Shown here: positions 1-8,616 of the stretch, in pieces | Layout: each line of letters starts with the position of its first letter | Numbering within the stretch: the stretch's first letter is position 1 | Source of the DNA: Agarilytica sp045430345 | GTDB taxonomy: Bacteria; Pseudomonadota; Gammaproteobacteria; Pseudomonadales; Cellvibrionaceae | Direction of reading: 5' to 3' | NCBI GenBank assembly: GCA_045430345.1 | Contig: JAILXT010000001.1 | Span: forward strand, 806,001-870,000 | DNA length: 64,000 nucleotides | Notes under the pieces: model-generated | What the model saw: only the letters and a program-made list of their open reading frames with translations | Database searches by the model: none | Told to the model about the DNA's origin: nothing | Made by a program: the position numbers and the translations under genes

Positions 1-18
1 AAATGCCTTGGGGAGAAA

Positions 19-1671
19 ATGATGGATGCACCAGAACGTGAATCTATGGAATACGACGTTGTTATTGTGGGGGCTGGTCCAGCAGGCTTAAGCACTGCAT
101 GTCGTCTAAAACAACTCAACCAAGATATCAATGTCTGTGTTGTTGAAAAAGGTTCAGAAGTCGGTGCGCATATATTGTCAGGTGCCGTCCTAGAGCCTTC
201 GGCATTAACCGAACTATTTCCCGATTGGAAATCACTAGGTGCACCGTTAAAAACAGCGGTAACGCACGACAATATCTACCTATTTAATGGCGCGTCATCT
301 GCGTTAAAAATTCCCTCGATGTTTGCGCCCAAAACCATGCACAACCATGGAAATTATATTATCAGTCTCGGTAACTTGTGTCGTTGGCTGGGAGAGCAAG
401 CGGAAAATCTCGGCGTTGAAATATTCCCAGGCTTCGCAGCGGCAGATATTGCCTGGAATGATGACGGCAGTGTTAAAGGTATTATTACCGGCGATATGGG
501 TGTATCGGAGTCATTGGAACAAAAAGATGGCTACATGCCCGGTATGGAGCTGCATGCAAAATATACCGTTTTCGCGGAAGGCTCTAGAGGCCATTTAGGT
601 AAAAACCTGATTAATCACTTCAAGCTAGATGCGGGCAAAGATCCACAGCATTACGGTATCGGCATTAAAGAACTCTGGAAAGTCCCAAGCGAAAAGCACC
701 AAGAAGGACTTGTGGTACATACGGCAGGGTGGCCTCTATCAGAGTCAGGGTCCGCCGGTGGTGGTTTTCTTTATCACATCGAAGACAACCAGGTTGCAGT
801 AGGTTTAATTACCGACCTGTCCTACTCCAATCCGCATGTGAGCCCATTTGATGAATTTCAACGCTACAAGCACCATCCCAAAATAGCAGAAACCCTAGCG
901 GGTGGAGAACGTATCGCCTACGGTGCGCGTGCGCTAACAAAAGGCGGCATGCAAAGCCAGCCTAAAATGCATTTCCCCGGCGGTTTACTCATTGGCGATG
1001 ATGCAGGCACACTCAATTTTGCGAAAATTAAAGGCTCCCATACCGCAATGAAGTCTGGAATGATCGCAGCGAAAGTCATTTCGGAAGCGTTAGCCGAGAA
1101 TCAAGCGAATACGGATTTAACATCGTACGCGAAAGAATATGTGAAATCGTCCGTGTTTACAGAGCTTCGTGCGCAACGGAATTTTGGCCCTGCGCAACAT
1201 AAATGGGGCAATTTATTGGGTTCAGCTTACGCATTTATCGATATCAATCTCTTTAACGGTACATTACCCTGGACGCTTCGTGACCCCAAACCCGATCACG
1301 CCACAATGAAAGCAGCGGCGAATAGTTCACCTATTAACTACCCCAAACCCGATGGAAAACTGAGTTTTGATAAATTGAGTTCCGTGTATTTATCGAACAC
1401 AAACCATGAAGAGGATCAGCCCGTTCACCTGCAGCTGGCGGATGGATCAATTCCGCTATCGGTAAATTTAAAACAATTTGATGAGCCTGCGCAGCGATAC
1501 TGCCCTGCCGGTGTTTATGAAGTTGTGGAAAATGAACAGGGCGAAAAATTATTTCAGATCAACGCACAAAACTGTGTGCATTGTAAAACCTGCGACATAA
1601 AGGATCCGTCACAAAACATTACTTGGGTATGCCCGGAAGGCGGCGGTGGCCCCAACTATCCCAATATGTAA
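19..1671 (+). CDS. Electron transfer flavoprotein-ubiquinone oxidoreductase (ETF-QO)
   Basis: Membrane-associated flavoprotein that passes electrons from electron-transferring flavoprotein, fed by acyl-CoA and amino-acid dehydrogenases, to ubiquinone. The N-terminus has the FAD Rossmann motif GAGPAG at residues 18-23. The C-terminus carries the 4Fe-4S ligands Cys495, Cys519, Cys522 and Cys525 (CVHCKTC), followed by the typical WVCPEGGGGPNYPNM end. The length of 550 aa is normal for the family. A GGGGAG ribosome-binding site at 10-15 lies close to two consecutive ATGs (19 and 22); the second has the better spacing. The gene converges with the next one. The family is certain; the exact start is uncertain by one codon. 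Confidence 0.96.
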   Translation: MMDAPERESMEYDVVIVGAGPAGLSTACRLKQLNQDINVCVVEKGSEVGAHILSGAVLEPSALTELFPDWKSLGAPLKTAVTHDNIYLFNGASSALKIPSMFAPKTMHNHGNYIISLGNLCRWLGEQAENLGVEIFPGFAAADIAWNDDGSVKGIITGDMGVSESLEQKDGYMPGMELHAKYTVFAEGSRGHLGKNLINHFKLDAGKDPQHYGIGIKELWKVPSEKHQEGLVVHTAGWPLSESGSAGGGFLYHIEDNQVAVGLITDLSYSNPHVSPFDEFQRYKHHPKIAETLAGGERIAYGARALTKGGMQSQPKMHFPGGLLIGDDAGTLNFAKIKGSHTAMKSGMIAAKVISEALAENQANTDLTSYAKEYVKSSVFTELRAQRNFGPAQHKWGNLLGSAYAFIDINLFNGTLPWTLRDPKPDHATMKAAANSSPINYPKPDGKLSFDKLSSVYLSNTNHEEDQPVHLQLADGSIPLSVNLKQFDEPAQRYCPAGVYEVVENEQGEKLFQINAQNCVHCKTCDIKDPSQNITWVCPEGGGGPNYPNM

Positions 1672-1680
1672 GCATGACGT

Positions 1681-2316
1681 TTAAGACGCTTTTTTACCGG
1701 TAATTGCGTGGATGTAATGTCTTGCAGCATCACGGTATAAATCGAGTGGTAAGCTGTCGTTCGGTGCAAACATTCGGCTGCGGCTGACGATACTGCCTAC
1801 GTCGATGAGTTTTTTTGTTCGTACTTCGTATATAAGGACCTGAAATACCGCACGATCAGGACCATAGGATTGCGCATCACTGAGCGCCTTACCTTCACGT
1901 AACTCTTGTTCGGTATTAAGTTTATTTTCTACCAGCACAAGACTCGGCCAAAAAAGGAGCTCACTGGAATCGGACCTCGCTAGCTCAAGTGCCTTATCAA
2001 GAGAAACGGATTGGCTGTGGGTCGAGTAACTTGGAAACACTTGCTTAAGTGCGATATCAAGTGATTGATACAAAGTATGCAAATTACGCGGCATGTTTTT
2101 GGATTGCACCTGTACAGGGTGCGCGAGTGTAATGGCAGTGTTGCCATGGACTATCCAGTCTGCGTTGCGATTAATGGAAAAATTTTCCTTAAGCCGCGCG
2201 TACTGAAGGGTCTTATCTGCGGTAGCGACGGTGTATTGGTAGGTGCACGCATTGAGGCCCCAAAAAAACGGTACGCAAAAAAGTACCCGCTGAACCAATT
2301 TTGATAGGCGCGTCAT
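1681..2316 (-). CDS. DUF4823-type lipoprotein
   Basis: Small predicted lipoprotein of about 211 aa. A signal peptide runs into a lipobox-like LNAC about 24 residues in, so the mature protein would be lipidated on Cys. The body resembles DUF4823 proteins of pseudomonads, whose function is unknown. The ATG at 2316 is preferred over the in-frame ATG at 2328, because GGAGG sits five bases before 2316 and the upstream ATG overlaps that site. The gene is convergent with the ETF-QO gene and divergent from the thioesterase gene, so it is probably its own transcription unit. Family assignment is from recall of the sequence pattern. Confidence 0.8.
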   Translation of the reverse strand: MTRLSKLVQRVLFCVPFFWGLNACTYQYTVATADKTLQYARLKENFSINRNADWIVHGNTAITLAHPVQVQSKNMPRNLHTLYQSLDIALKQVFPSYSTHSQSVSLDKALELARSDSSELLFWPSLVLVENKLNTEQELREGKALSDAQSYGPDRAVFQVLIYEVRTKKLIDVGSIVSRSRMFAPNDSLPLDLYRDAARHYIHAITGKKAS

Positions 2317-2383
2317 AGCGTCCTCCATTTTTGAGCATTATTAGTATTATCGTCTATAACCGGCGAACATTGAGGAAATATCT

Positions 2384-3229
2384 ATGTCATTACCTGTGGA
2401 TGAAATATTAGTTTTAGAAGAGCTCGATAACAACCTATTCCGCAGTCGACATCATTATGAGAATTTCCGTAAAACGTTATTCGGTGGGCAAGTCTTAGGG
2501 CAAGCGCTTATGGCCGCCTATGAAACGCAAAAAGACGCCCTTCCCAACTCTCTTCACGGCTATTTTTTACGTGCCGGAAGCAGCGACACCCCTGTTATCT
2601 ACGATGTTGAAAATTTACGAGATGGTCGATCTTTTTCGTGTAGACGAGTGATCGCACGGCAATCTGGCCGGCCGATTTTTAATATGGCGGCATCTTTTCA
2701 TAAACACGAAGCGGGTTATGAGCACCAGTTGGCCTACCCGGAAGGCATTCCCTTACCGGACGAGATCAAATCATCCAACGCTCATATCAAAATGGCGGAT
2801 AAAACCTTTGATGAAGCAAAAACGGTTACACCGTTTGAGTTTTTACCCGTCGGGGAGTCACTATTTTCACAAGAAGTTATTGATCCGCCGGTCGGCTATT
2901 TTTGGATAAAAGCTAAGGATACCCTTCCAGACGACCCGATTAGCCATTTTTGCTCTTTGGCATTCGCATCAGATATCGGTTTATTGGCGACGGCGTTATT
3001 GCCTCACGATGCAACAATCTTCGATAACAACCTGGTCGTTGCCAGTGTCGATCACGCGATGTGGTTCCATCGTCAGGACTTTCGCGCGGATGAATGGCTC
3101 CTATGCCGTACGTTTAGCCCTTGGGCCGGCAACGCCCGAGGCTTTGCTCAGGCCCACATATTCAATCTGGACAAACAATTGGTCGCCACCACAAGCCAGG
3201 AAGGCCTAATGCGAAAAGTCGAAGCGTAA
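2384..3229 (+). CDS. tesB: Acyl-CoA thioesterase II
   Basis: Hydrolyses medium- and long-chain acyl-CoA to free fatty acid and CoA in the cytoplasm. It is a double hot-dog protein of 281 aa, the usual TesB length. The N-terminal half has the TLFGGQVLGQAL signature. The C-terminal half has the ASDIG motif with the catalytic Asp, the SVDHAMWFHR motif, and the terminal TSQEGLMR segment with the catalytic Gln (about residue 272). A GAGGAA ribosome-binding site precedes the ATG. Its position two genes from ETF-QO suggests a general fatty-acid turnover role, but no operon links them. Confidence 0.95.
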   Translation: MSLPVDEILVLEELDNNLFRSRHHYENFRKTLFGGQVLGQALMAAYETQKDALPNSLHGYFLRAGSSDTPVIYDVENLRDGRSFSCRRVIARQSGRPIFNMAASFHKHEAGYEHQLAYPEGIPLPDEIKSSNAHIKMADKTFDEAKTVTPFEFLPVGESLFSQEVIDPPVGYFWIKAKDTLPDDPISHFCSLAFASDIGLLATALLPHDATIFDNNLVVASVDHAMWFHRQDFRADEWLLCRTFSPWAGNARGFAQAHIFNLDKQLVATTSQEGLMRKVEA

Positions 3230-3383
3230 ACTCAGCATTAATTGTACCCAGTTTGCCCTATACCCACGCATTCGACTTGTCCAAAGACGTCTTAAGACTA
3301 TACTTTTACTGTGGTTATGAATTCAGGTAATTACGCACCTGCATTCTTTGTAAGAAAATATAGAGACTTAACTGGACAATTTT

Positions 3384-3722
3384 ATGGAACGTTTAACCGT
3401 CGCAAACGCCGTCGACACGCTTGAAGAACTTTATGGCGCTTTAACAGCAGCCTACTGGGATGCCAACGACGTTTTTCAAAAAGACACTGTGTTTGACATT
3501 CTTTCCGTCATTACAGGGGAATTAAATGAACTGGGCAAGTTGAGCATGGAAGATCATTATATGGGGTATGAGCCGGTTACCGAGCAATTCCCCGCCTGCG
3601 CACGAAAGTTCAAACAGTTACAGAGCCATATTGATGAATGGTTTCCCCGTACGCGTACAGCGCAATCTCTCCAAAGCTCGCTCGCTAATGCGACGAACCT
3701 TATTTCCTCGAAATGCCTATAA
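3384..3722 (+). CDS. Hypothetical protein, 112 aa
   Basis: No family recognised. The protein is acidic and apparently soluble, with helical amphipathic segments and no signal peptide or membrane segment. Aromatic and acidic residues cluster at about 16-30 (ELYGALTAAYWD). It follows tesB by 154 bases, with a T- and A-rich leader that could hold its own promoter. The ATG at 3384 is the first in frame; the ribosome-binding site is weak. No terminator follows directly. The next hairpin terminator is over 300 bases downstream, which leaves room for a separate transcript. Confidence 0.6.
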   Translation: MERLTVANAVDTLEELYGALTAAYWDANDVFQKDTVFDILSVITGELNELGKLSMEDHYMGYEPVTEQFPACARKFKQLQSHIDEWFPRTRTAQSLQSSLANATNLISSKCL

Positions 3723-3959
3723 CACGTCGGCCGGGGCTCAGGAGCTCCGCTGCCGCTTTGGCGTCGCATCTTCGGGTTTCTGACACTCACGCCCCCCATA
3801 TTTAGCGGCATAATCTCATCGAAAAAACGTCAGTTTGGCGGTTATTTCTTCTTAACACACAAACCTATAACGCTAGAAGATTTTGGTTTAAAAAACTTTC
3901 CCTATTTACTGGAAGTTTTCAAGATATGTTCGATACTTAAATCAGCTGCTGGCAAACAT

Positions 3960-4085
3960 CCCCCCAAGTGTTCGATGCCGGTAGCTGAGCTACCTAGTAG
4001 CTCGTTGAGGATATTTATCCTTAATGTTTCACTCCTAATGGTCCTAGCCCGACGGTCTCCCCCCAGAAACGTCGGGCTTTTTTTT
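3960..4085 (+). ncRNA. Candidate small RNA ending in an intrinsic terminator
   Basis: There is no open frame here, yet the stretch ends in a strong rightward terminator 320 bases beyond the nearest rightward gene. Three successive hairpins can be drawn: GGTAGC-TGA-GCTACC near 3980, a GGATA/TATCC stem around 4008-4020, and the terminator. This is the layout of a trans-acting small RNA. A long 3' untranslated region of the preceding gene is the alternative. The 5' end and promoter are not defined. The sequence does not match any small RNA I can name. Confidence 0.3.
4046..4085 (+). terminator. Rho-independent terminator
   Basis: AGCCCGACG (4046-4054) pairs perfectly with CGTCGGGCT (4070-4078) around a 15-base loop and is followed by an unbroken T run to 4085. 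It works rightward only; the left side lacks the A run needed for leftward termination of trmH. Confidence 0.88.
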
Positions 4086-4090
4086 GTCTG

Positions 4091-4768
4091 CTATTTACTG
4101 ACACTCGCATACCAGTCAGACAAGTTGATCACTTCGCCATCATCCCGAACTGGCGGGTACGCCACACCGTTATCGTCGCAAAACGCTGCAAGTACGGGAT
4201 GCGCCCATCGAAAGAACAAATGATCATAACGGTCTTTAGGGAGTCGAGTGTGTGAATATAAGCCAGCTTTCTCCCTCTGTGTTTGCGCTTCTGCGAGTAT
4301 TAAGGCGCTCGCTACGGACACATTATACGATTCGACCATACCTAACATAGGGAGCACCACCTCATGATCGGCGGCATTAGATGCATCAGCACTAACCCCT
4401 TTGACTTCAGCCCCCATAAGAAGCGCTGTGGGCTTCGTGTAGTCAACATTGCGGTAATCGGTCGCATTGTGACTCAGGTTTGCCGTGACGAGCTGGAAAC
4501 CTTTCTCCTTAAGCAGGTTTATTGGCTCGTTTACGTTTGCGTAATAATTTACATCAACCCACTTCTCTGCGCTTGCAGAGGTCCCGGAATAGATTTGAAA
4601 GCCCGTTGACGGCACTACCGCGTGGACTTCATCTATTCCCACGGCATCACAATTGCGAACAATGGCAGCCAAATTTCTGGGTTTATGCACTTCGTCAGTT
4701 ATTACGGTTAAATCTGGCTGTCGTTTTTGTAGAACGGCGCTTATACGATCAAATCTTTCTGGCGTCAT
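4091..4768 (-). CDS. trmH: tRNA (guanosine(18)-2'-O)-methyltransferase
   Basis: SPOUT-class enzyme that methylates the ribose of G18 in the D-loop of tRNAs with S-adenosylmethionine. It is 225 aa. The N-terminus has the TrmH helix and VHKPRNLAAIVRNCDAVGI motif 1 with the conserved Asn and Arg. The C-terminal half has the trefoil-knot motifs: LLMGAEVKGVS and the LPMLGMVESYNVSVASA segment with the conserved Glu, Asn and Ser. The arrangement and length match gammaproteobacterial TrmH. The gene is monocistronic, convergent with the possible small RNA, and its start faces the long geneless stretch. Confidence 0.95.
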   Translation of the reverse strand: MTPERFDRISAVLQKRQPDLTVITDEVHKPRNLAAIVRNCDAVGIDEVHAVVPSTGFQIYSGTSASAEKWVDVNYYANVNEPINLLKEKGFQLVTANLSHNATDYRNVDYTKPTALLMGAEVKGVSADASNAADHEVVLPMLGMVESYNVSVASALILAEAQTQREKAGLYSHTRLPKDRYDHLFFRWAHPVLAAFCDDNGVAYPPVRDDGEVINLSDWYASVSK

Positions 4769-4880
4769 AATGCTTATAAAAGTTCGTTTTAAAATCAGTT
4801 GGTTATAAAAATAGGCATTCTAAGTCGTATTTCACAAATTTTACATTTTTGTTAAACCTCGCGAATAATCTGCGCCATTG

Positions 4881-4915
4881 TTTTCCACATTTACTGTGGA
4901 TAACTTAGTGGATAG
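4881..4915. promoter_or_regulatory. Cluster of three DnaA boxes
   Basis: TTTTCCACA (4881-4889, plus strand) faces TGTGGATAA (4895-4903, the exact complement of consensus TTATCCACA). AGTGGATAG (4907-4915) follows in the same orientation as the second box. Two match the relaxed consensus TTWTNCACA and the third has two mismatches. They lie within 35 bases in a 660-base region (4769-5431) where I see no gene. Known parallels are DnaA-titrating or DnaA-reactivating loci. No replication genes are nearby, so a main chromosomal origin is unlikely. Confidence 0.5.
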
Positions 4916-5001
4916 TTAAGAATAACCTAGTCAAAATACCGATAAATCCTTGGGTATGCTTGGATCGATTAAATATTGATCAGTTTTTATTTTTCCTTTA
5001 A

Positions 5002-5014
5002 TATCAATATGTTA
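5002..5014 (+). promoter_or_regulatory. IHF consensus site
   Basis: TATCAATATGTTA fits the IHF consensus WATCAANNNNTTR at every defined position, within AT-rich DNA about 90 bases to the right of the DnaA boxes. The pairing of DnaA boxes with an IHF site is typical of DnaA-control loci, but the functional link is inferred. The remaining geneless sequence to 5431 shows only short, unconvincing frames and presumably the promoter of the next gene. Confidence 0.4.
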
Positions 5015-5431
5015 CAAGGTTTTTCTAGCGTATTAGTTCATTTTTGTATGTAATTGAGCCAATATGTCAAGGTTCGATGACGGTTGCTCTCCAGGTGTGC
5101 ATAAAAAGTTAGTGGATGTTAACCGGTAAGGCCTTTTAGTAACAAATTTGTCAAAAATCAAGACAAAAGTGCTACGCAATTCAAATTGTTTTGACACGAA
5201 ATGGGTCGTGATCAGCGACATCCGATATAGCGAATAACAATAAAATTTTTAATGACAAAAAGAATGAGGCGTAGTTTTGACGCCAGATTAATGGTCGACT
5301 AGTAAATTAAACCCGAATTCCCAAGATTAGTCATGAAAACGCCCTAAAAATGTATTTCTAGTAATAAAAGGCGTTCATTTTCCCGTACAATGCGCGCTTA
5401 TATATGAATAAATGGTTGCGCGAGACAAGAC

Positions 5432-6496
5432 ATGTCCAAGATAGAAGATTTGAATGTAGTATCACAGGAAGTATTGATTACCCCCGATCAGTTAAAAACC
5501 GAACTCCCCGCCAGCGCACGCGTTAACGAAATCGTGACAGAAGGGCGTGAAACTGTTCGAAATATACTGGATCGAAAGGACCCCCGCCTATTGGTTGTTG
5601 TAGGCCCCTGCTCCATTCATGACACAAAGGCTGCGATCGAGTATGCCGAAAAGCTTAAGGCACTAAGTGATAAGGTAAAAGATAGCCTATTCATCGTAAT
5701 GCGGGTTTATTTTGAAAAACCGCGTACAACAGTGGGTTGGAAGGGACTTATCAACGATCCAGATTTAAATGACTCATTCAAAATCCAAGAGGGGCTACAC
5801 GTCGGCCGTAAGCTCTTATTGGATATTGCTGAGATTGGATTGCCCACTGCAACCGAAGCCCTGGATCCTATCTCTCCTCAATATTTACAAGACCTAATTT
5901 CTTGGTCCGCTATCGGCGCTCGCACAACCGAGTCTCAGACTCACCGGGAGATGGCAAGTGGTTTATCTTCTGCTGTAGGGTTTAAAAACGGCACTGACGG
6001 CGGTTTATCTGTCGCTATCAATGCATTGCAATCCGTGTCTAGCCCTCATCGTTTCTTAGGTATCAATAAGGATGGTGCCGTTTCGATCATGCATACACGT
6101 GGTAACGCATATGGCCATATCGTGTTACGTGGCGGAAATGACAAGCCTAACTATGATTCTGTCAGTGTTGCCATGTGTGAAAAAGTACTCGAGAAGAATG
6201 CGATTGCCCCCAATATTATGGTGGATTGCAGCCATGCTAATTCAAATAAGAATCATGAGTTACAGCCTTTGGTCATGGAAAATGTTACCAATCAGATTAT
6301 AGAAGGGAACAAATCGATCATTGGGGTCATGATCGAAAGCCACCTTGGCGCAGGCAATCAAAAGATGCCGGCAGATTTGTCTGACCTTAAATATGGCGTA
6401 TCAATCACTGATGCATGTATCGATTGGGAAACGACTGAATCATTGCTATTAAGCGTTGCCGAGAAGCTAAACACCCCGCTCAATTCTAGAATATAG
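5432..6496 (+). CDS. 3-deoxy-7-phosphoheptulonate synthase (class I, AroF/G/H type)
   Basis: First enzyme of the shikimate pathway: condenses phosphoenolpyruvate and erythrose 4-phosphate to DAHP. It is 354 aa, the length of the feedback-sensitive AroF/AroG/AroH isoenzymes. VVVGPCSIHD holds the metal-binding Cys60. RVYFEKPRTTVGWKG, the GARTTESQTHREMASG segment and MVDCSHANSNK, with further metal and substrate ligands, are all present. Whether it is inhibited by tyrosine, phenylalanine or tryptophan cannot be read from the sequence, so no isoenzyme symbol is given. It sits alone, with its own terminator just downstream. The ATG at 5432 gives the standard N-terminus. Confidence 0.95.
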   Translation: MSKIEDLNVVSQEVLITPDQLKTELPASARVNEIVTEGRETVRNILDRKDPRLLVVVGPCSIHDTKAAIEYAEKLKALSDKVKDSLFIVMRVYFEKPRTTVGWKGLINDPDLNDSFKIQEGLHVGRKLLLDIAEIGLPTATEALDPISPQYLQDLISWSAIGARTTESQTHREMASGLSSAVGFKNGTDGGLSVAINALQSVSSPHRFLGINKDGAVSIMHTRGNAYGHIVLRGGNDKPNYDSVSVAMCEKVLEKNAIAPNIMVDCSHANSNKNHELQPLVMENVTNQIIEGNKSIIGVMIESHLGAGNQKMPADLSDLKYGVSITDACIDWETTESLLLSVAEKLNTPLNSRI

Positions 6497-6523
6497 ACCT
6501 CTAAACGACTTCAAATATGGATC

Positions 6524-6558
6524 GTAACTTATTGATATTAAATAAGTTACGAGTTTTT
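6524..6558 (+). terminator. Rho-independent terminator after the DAHP synthase gene
   Basis: GTAACTTATT (6524-6533) pairs over 10 bases with AATAAGTTAC (6541-6550) around a 7-base loop and is followed by GAGTTTTT. It lies 28 bases after the stop codon. The rest of the gap to 6805 is AT-rich, and beyond promoter-like sequence I see nothing in it. Confidence 0.75.
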
Positions 6559-6805
6559 CCTTATCGCTTGTATCGCTTTTCTCAATGTTTTTTTGTTATG
6601 TGTTTTCTCGTTCTTGGGAAAAATCGATATACCTAAAAGCTCTGTTGAATATAGATATTTATATCTTTCGTTGATAACCTAAACACTCGATTGATCAGTA
6701 ATTCAGCATCCTGTTTTCAGCGCAAACTCGATCATAAAAACGATTCGTTTTTCGCGATAAAACAGAAAAGCCGATAATAAAAACCAGCGAAGATAGGTAG
6801 AGATT

Positions 6806-7216
6806 ATGAATGCTGTTGAGCCCTTAACTCCGTATACCGAAGATACCGATATCTTTTCCGTACTTGGCGAGCCGAGTGACCCTACGTCCGACTGGGATGA
6901 GTTACGTTGCGCTGAGCTGTCGGGTTACGACTACATCTTTCTTTCGGCGAAAGTGAACTCTAAACTCGCAAACAAAACGAGCCTTTCTGAGTTTATTATC
7001 GACGTCTATCAGCTAATGGAAACAACGCATGATCGAGCAAAACTTTTCATCTATTCGCCAACATCTGTCGGCAAGCCTGAGTTCGCTAGCTTTGAAGTCA
7101 GCTGGAAAAGTGGGTTAGTAAAAGATTTTCATGTTAGCCCGATCAAAAGTCTTGGTCAGAAAGAATTTATCCGCACCATCTTTGATCACAGTGGCATGTT
7201 AGCCGGCGCGGCTTAG
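6806..7216 (+). CDS. Hypothetical protein, 136 aa
   Basis: No family recognised. It is an acidic, soluble protein without signal peptide or membrane segment. The first 30 residues are low in hydrophobics (Asp, Glu, Pro, Thr), followed by what looks like an alternating alpha/beta fold with the segment YDYIFLSAKVNSKL. An AGGTAGAG purine stretch precedes the ATG at 6806. It is monocistronic: a terminator precedes it and a stable hairpin follows. It is probably a lineage-restricted conserved gene; no function is proposed. Confidence 0.6.
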   Translation: MNAVEPLTPYTEDTDIFSVLGEPSDPTSDWDELRCAELSGYDYIFLSAKVNSKLANKTSLSEFIIDVYQLMETTHDRAKLFIYSPTSVGKPEFASFEVSWKSGLVKDFHVSPIKSLGQKEFIRTIFDHSGMLAGAA

Positions 7217-7227
7217 AATTTTAGAAA

Positions 7228-7254
7228 GGTGCTGCTTGCGAGTGAAGCAGCACC
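7228..7254. terminator. Hairpin between convergent genes
   Basis: GGTGCTGCTT (7228-7237) and AAGCAGCACC (7245-7254) form a perfect 10-bp stem with a 7-base loop. There is no T run on either side, so it may stabilise mRNA ends or act as a weak terminator between the 136-aa gene and nfuA. Confidence 0.4.
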
Positions 7255-7324
7255 ATATGATCCCTCTCTCGACGCGTTTCGTTATATCAACAGAATACCA
7301 AACCGTTCACAAAAATTAGACTAG

Positions 7325-7912
7325 CTACTGATAATAGGCTTTGGAAGTGTCCGTATGGTCCGTCATATCTCTAACGCCCTTCACTTCAGGGAGTTTTTCT
7401 ATTAGCGTTTTCTCTACCCCCTGTTTAAGGGTCATATCAACGGCGCTACAGCCCTGGCAACCACCACCAAACTGAAGTACTGCGTACATATCTTCGGTTA
7501 CCTCAACAAGGCTAACATTCCCACCGTGAGATGCTAAACCCGGGTTAATATCGTTGAATAAAACGTAGTTGATTTTGTCTTCTAACGGACTATCGTCGTT
7601 CACTTTAGGCATCTTAGAATTCGGGGCACGGATAGTCAGCTGCCCGCCCATCTTGTCTGGTGAGTAATCAACCTTTGCTTCGTCTAGGTACGGTAGGCTT
7701 TTCTCCTCGAAAAAAGCACTAAAACCGGTAAGTTCAAGAGATACATCCCCGTCTTCTTCCTCGCCAGGGCGGGAATACGCGATGCACGTTTCTGCTTGAG
7801 GCGTCCCGGGGTTGGAGACGAACATTCTGATACCTACACCTTCAGTATCTTGCTTGGTGAGTAAATCGCGTAGGTATTCTTGCGCAGAGTCTGTGATCGT
7901 TACATTGAGCAT
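7325..7912 (-). CDS. nfuA: Fe-S biogenesis protein NfuA
   Basis: Carrier that delivers 4Fe-4S clusters to apoproteins, especially under oxidative or iron stress. It is 195 aa. A degenerate A-type domain (about 1-100) lacks its cysteines, and a Nfu domain (about 110-195) holds the cluster-binding C-x2-C (Cys152 and Cys155, in GGGCQGCSAVD). Length and domain order match E. coli NfuA. It is monocistronic and leftward. The 250 bases upstream to 8162 hold only unconvincing short frames and presumably its promoter. Confidence 0.96.
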   Translation of the reverse strand: MLNVTITDSAQEYLRDLLTKQDTEGVGIRMFVSNPGTPQAETCIAYSRPGEEEDGDVSLELTGFSAFFEEKSLPYLDEAKVDYSPDKMGGQLTIRAPNSKMPKVNDDSPLEDKINYVLFNDINPGLASHGGNVSLVEVTEDMYAVLQFGGGCQGCSAVDMTLKQGVEKTLIEKLPEVKGVRDMTDHTDTSKAYYQ

Positions 7913-8162
7913 TCGTAAATCAAACCTAATAACCGAGTAATTTCGTAGGGTATTCTACGTGAAATTGTGCTTTTGGTGAATACCGATGAAGGGATAAATC
8001 ACGGATCGCGATTGGCATATGTATATCCTCTGCTTGTTAGGCGAAATGATGTTGCATCCCTGCTGATAGGCAAGCGCCAAGTAACGCGTGATATGGCCAA
8101 TATTCAAACATTTAGCGTGGCAGATAACCCTGCTTTTCAGTTGTTGTAGGAAGCCGACGTAA

Positions 8163-8609
8163 CTACCACTGTTTCCTAGATAGAAAGATACCCACAACCA
8201 TGAAGGTTACACCCAGAATACGTTGAGGCGTAAGGCGAATTTGTTCTACGCCAAGCAGTGAAAAATGCTCAATCATAACCGCAGCGACAATCTGCCCCAG
8301 TAATATGATAAATATTGCATTCGACACACCAAGTTTAGGGGCAACCCAAGTAATTGATAACACGTAAAACGCTACGAAAATCCCACCGCAATAATAGATA
8401 AACGGAAGTTTAACGTCCCCAAAGTTTATATTTGGTTTCTGAACAACTACCACCGATACAGAAATAATAAAGGCGACGATAAATAAAATACTCGCGGCAA
8501 TCGGCGCGCTTTTTAGTCGTAGCCCCAGCTCACTATTCAGTGAGGCCATTACGGGGATTCCTATTCCAGCAAATAGGGTAATCATTGATAAATAAAGGGG
8601 ACTGTTCAT
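8163..8609 (-). CDS. DMT superfamily transporter, DUF606/YdcZ type
   Basis: Small inner-membrane protein of 148 aa with five hydrophobic segments, at about residues 5-25, 38-58, 70-90, 95-115 and 125-145. The segments FAGIGIPVMASLNSELG and SNAIFIILLGQIVAA are typical of the DUF606 (YdcZ) branch of drug/metabolite transporters, which work as dimers of half-size units. The substrate is unknown. It is the last gene of a leftward group that starts with the MAPEG gene; only 7 bases separate it from the tautomerase. An export or detoxification role would fit the neighbours, but this is inference. Confidence 0.82.
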   Translation of the reverse strand: MNSPLYLSMITLFAGIGIPVMASLNSELGLRLKSAPIAASILFIVAFIISVSVVVVQKPNINFGDVKLPFIYYCGGIFVAFYVLSITWVAPKLGVSNAIFIILLGQIVAAVMIEHFSLLGVEQIRLTPQRILGVTFMVVGIFLSRKQW

Positions 8610-8616
8610 AGGTTGC

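Noticed and set aside
323..598. Open frame inside the ETF-QO gene
   Set aside because: It lies in another frame of a confident gene, with no start signal or family similarity.
3557..3811. Leftward frame overlapping the 112-aa gene
   Set aside because: It overlaps a better-supported gene, has no ribosome-binding site and no recognisable protein pattern.
4881..5014. Main chromosomal origin oriC
   Set aside because: DnaA boxes are few, and dnaA, dnaN, mnmG or similar genes are absent, so a regulatory locus is more likely.
5033..5221. 62-codon leftward frame in the DnaA-box gap
   Set aside because: Odd composition, no ribosome-binding site, and it overlaps an AT-rich regulatory-looking stretch.
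5290..5340. TrpR- or TyrR-like operator before the DAHP synthase gene
   Set aside because: Only a half-site resembling ACTAGT was found; no palindrome of the right form.
7955..8197. 80-codon frame between nfuA and the DMT gene, and an opposing one
   Set aside because: Both overlap each other and the DMT gene end, with no start signal or protein-like pattern.
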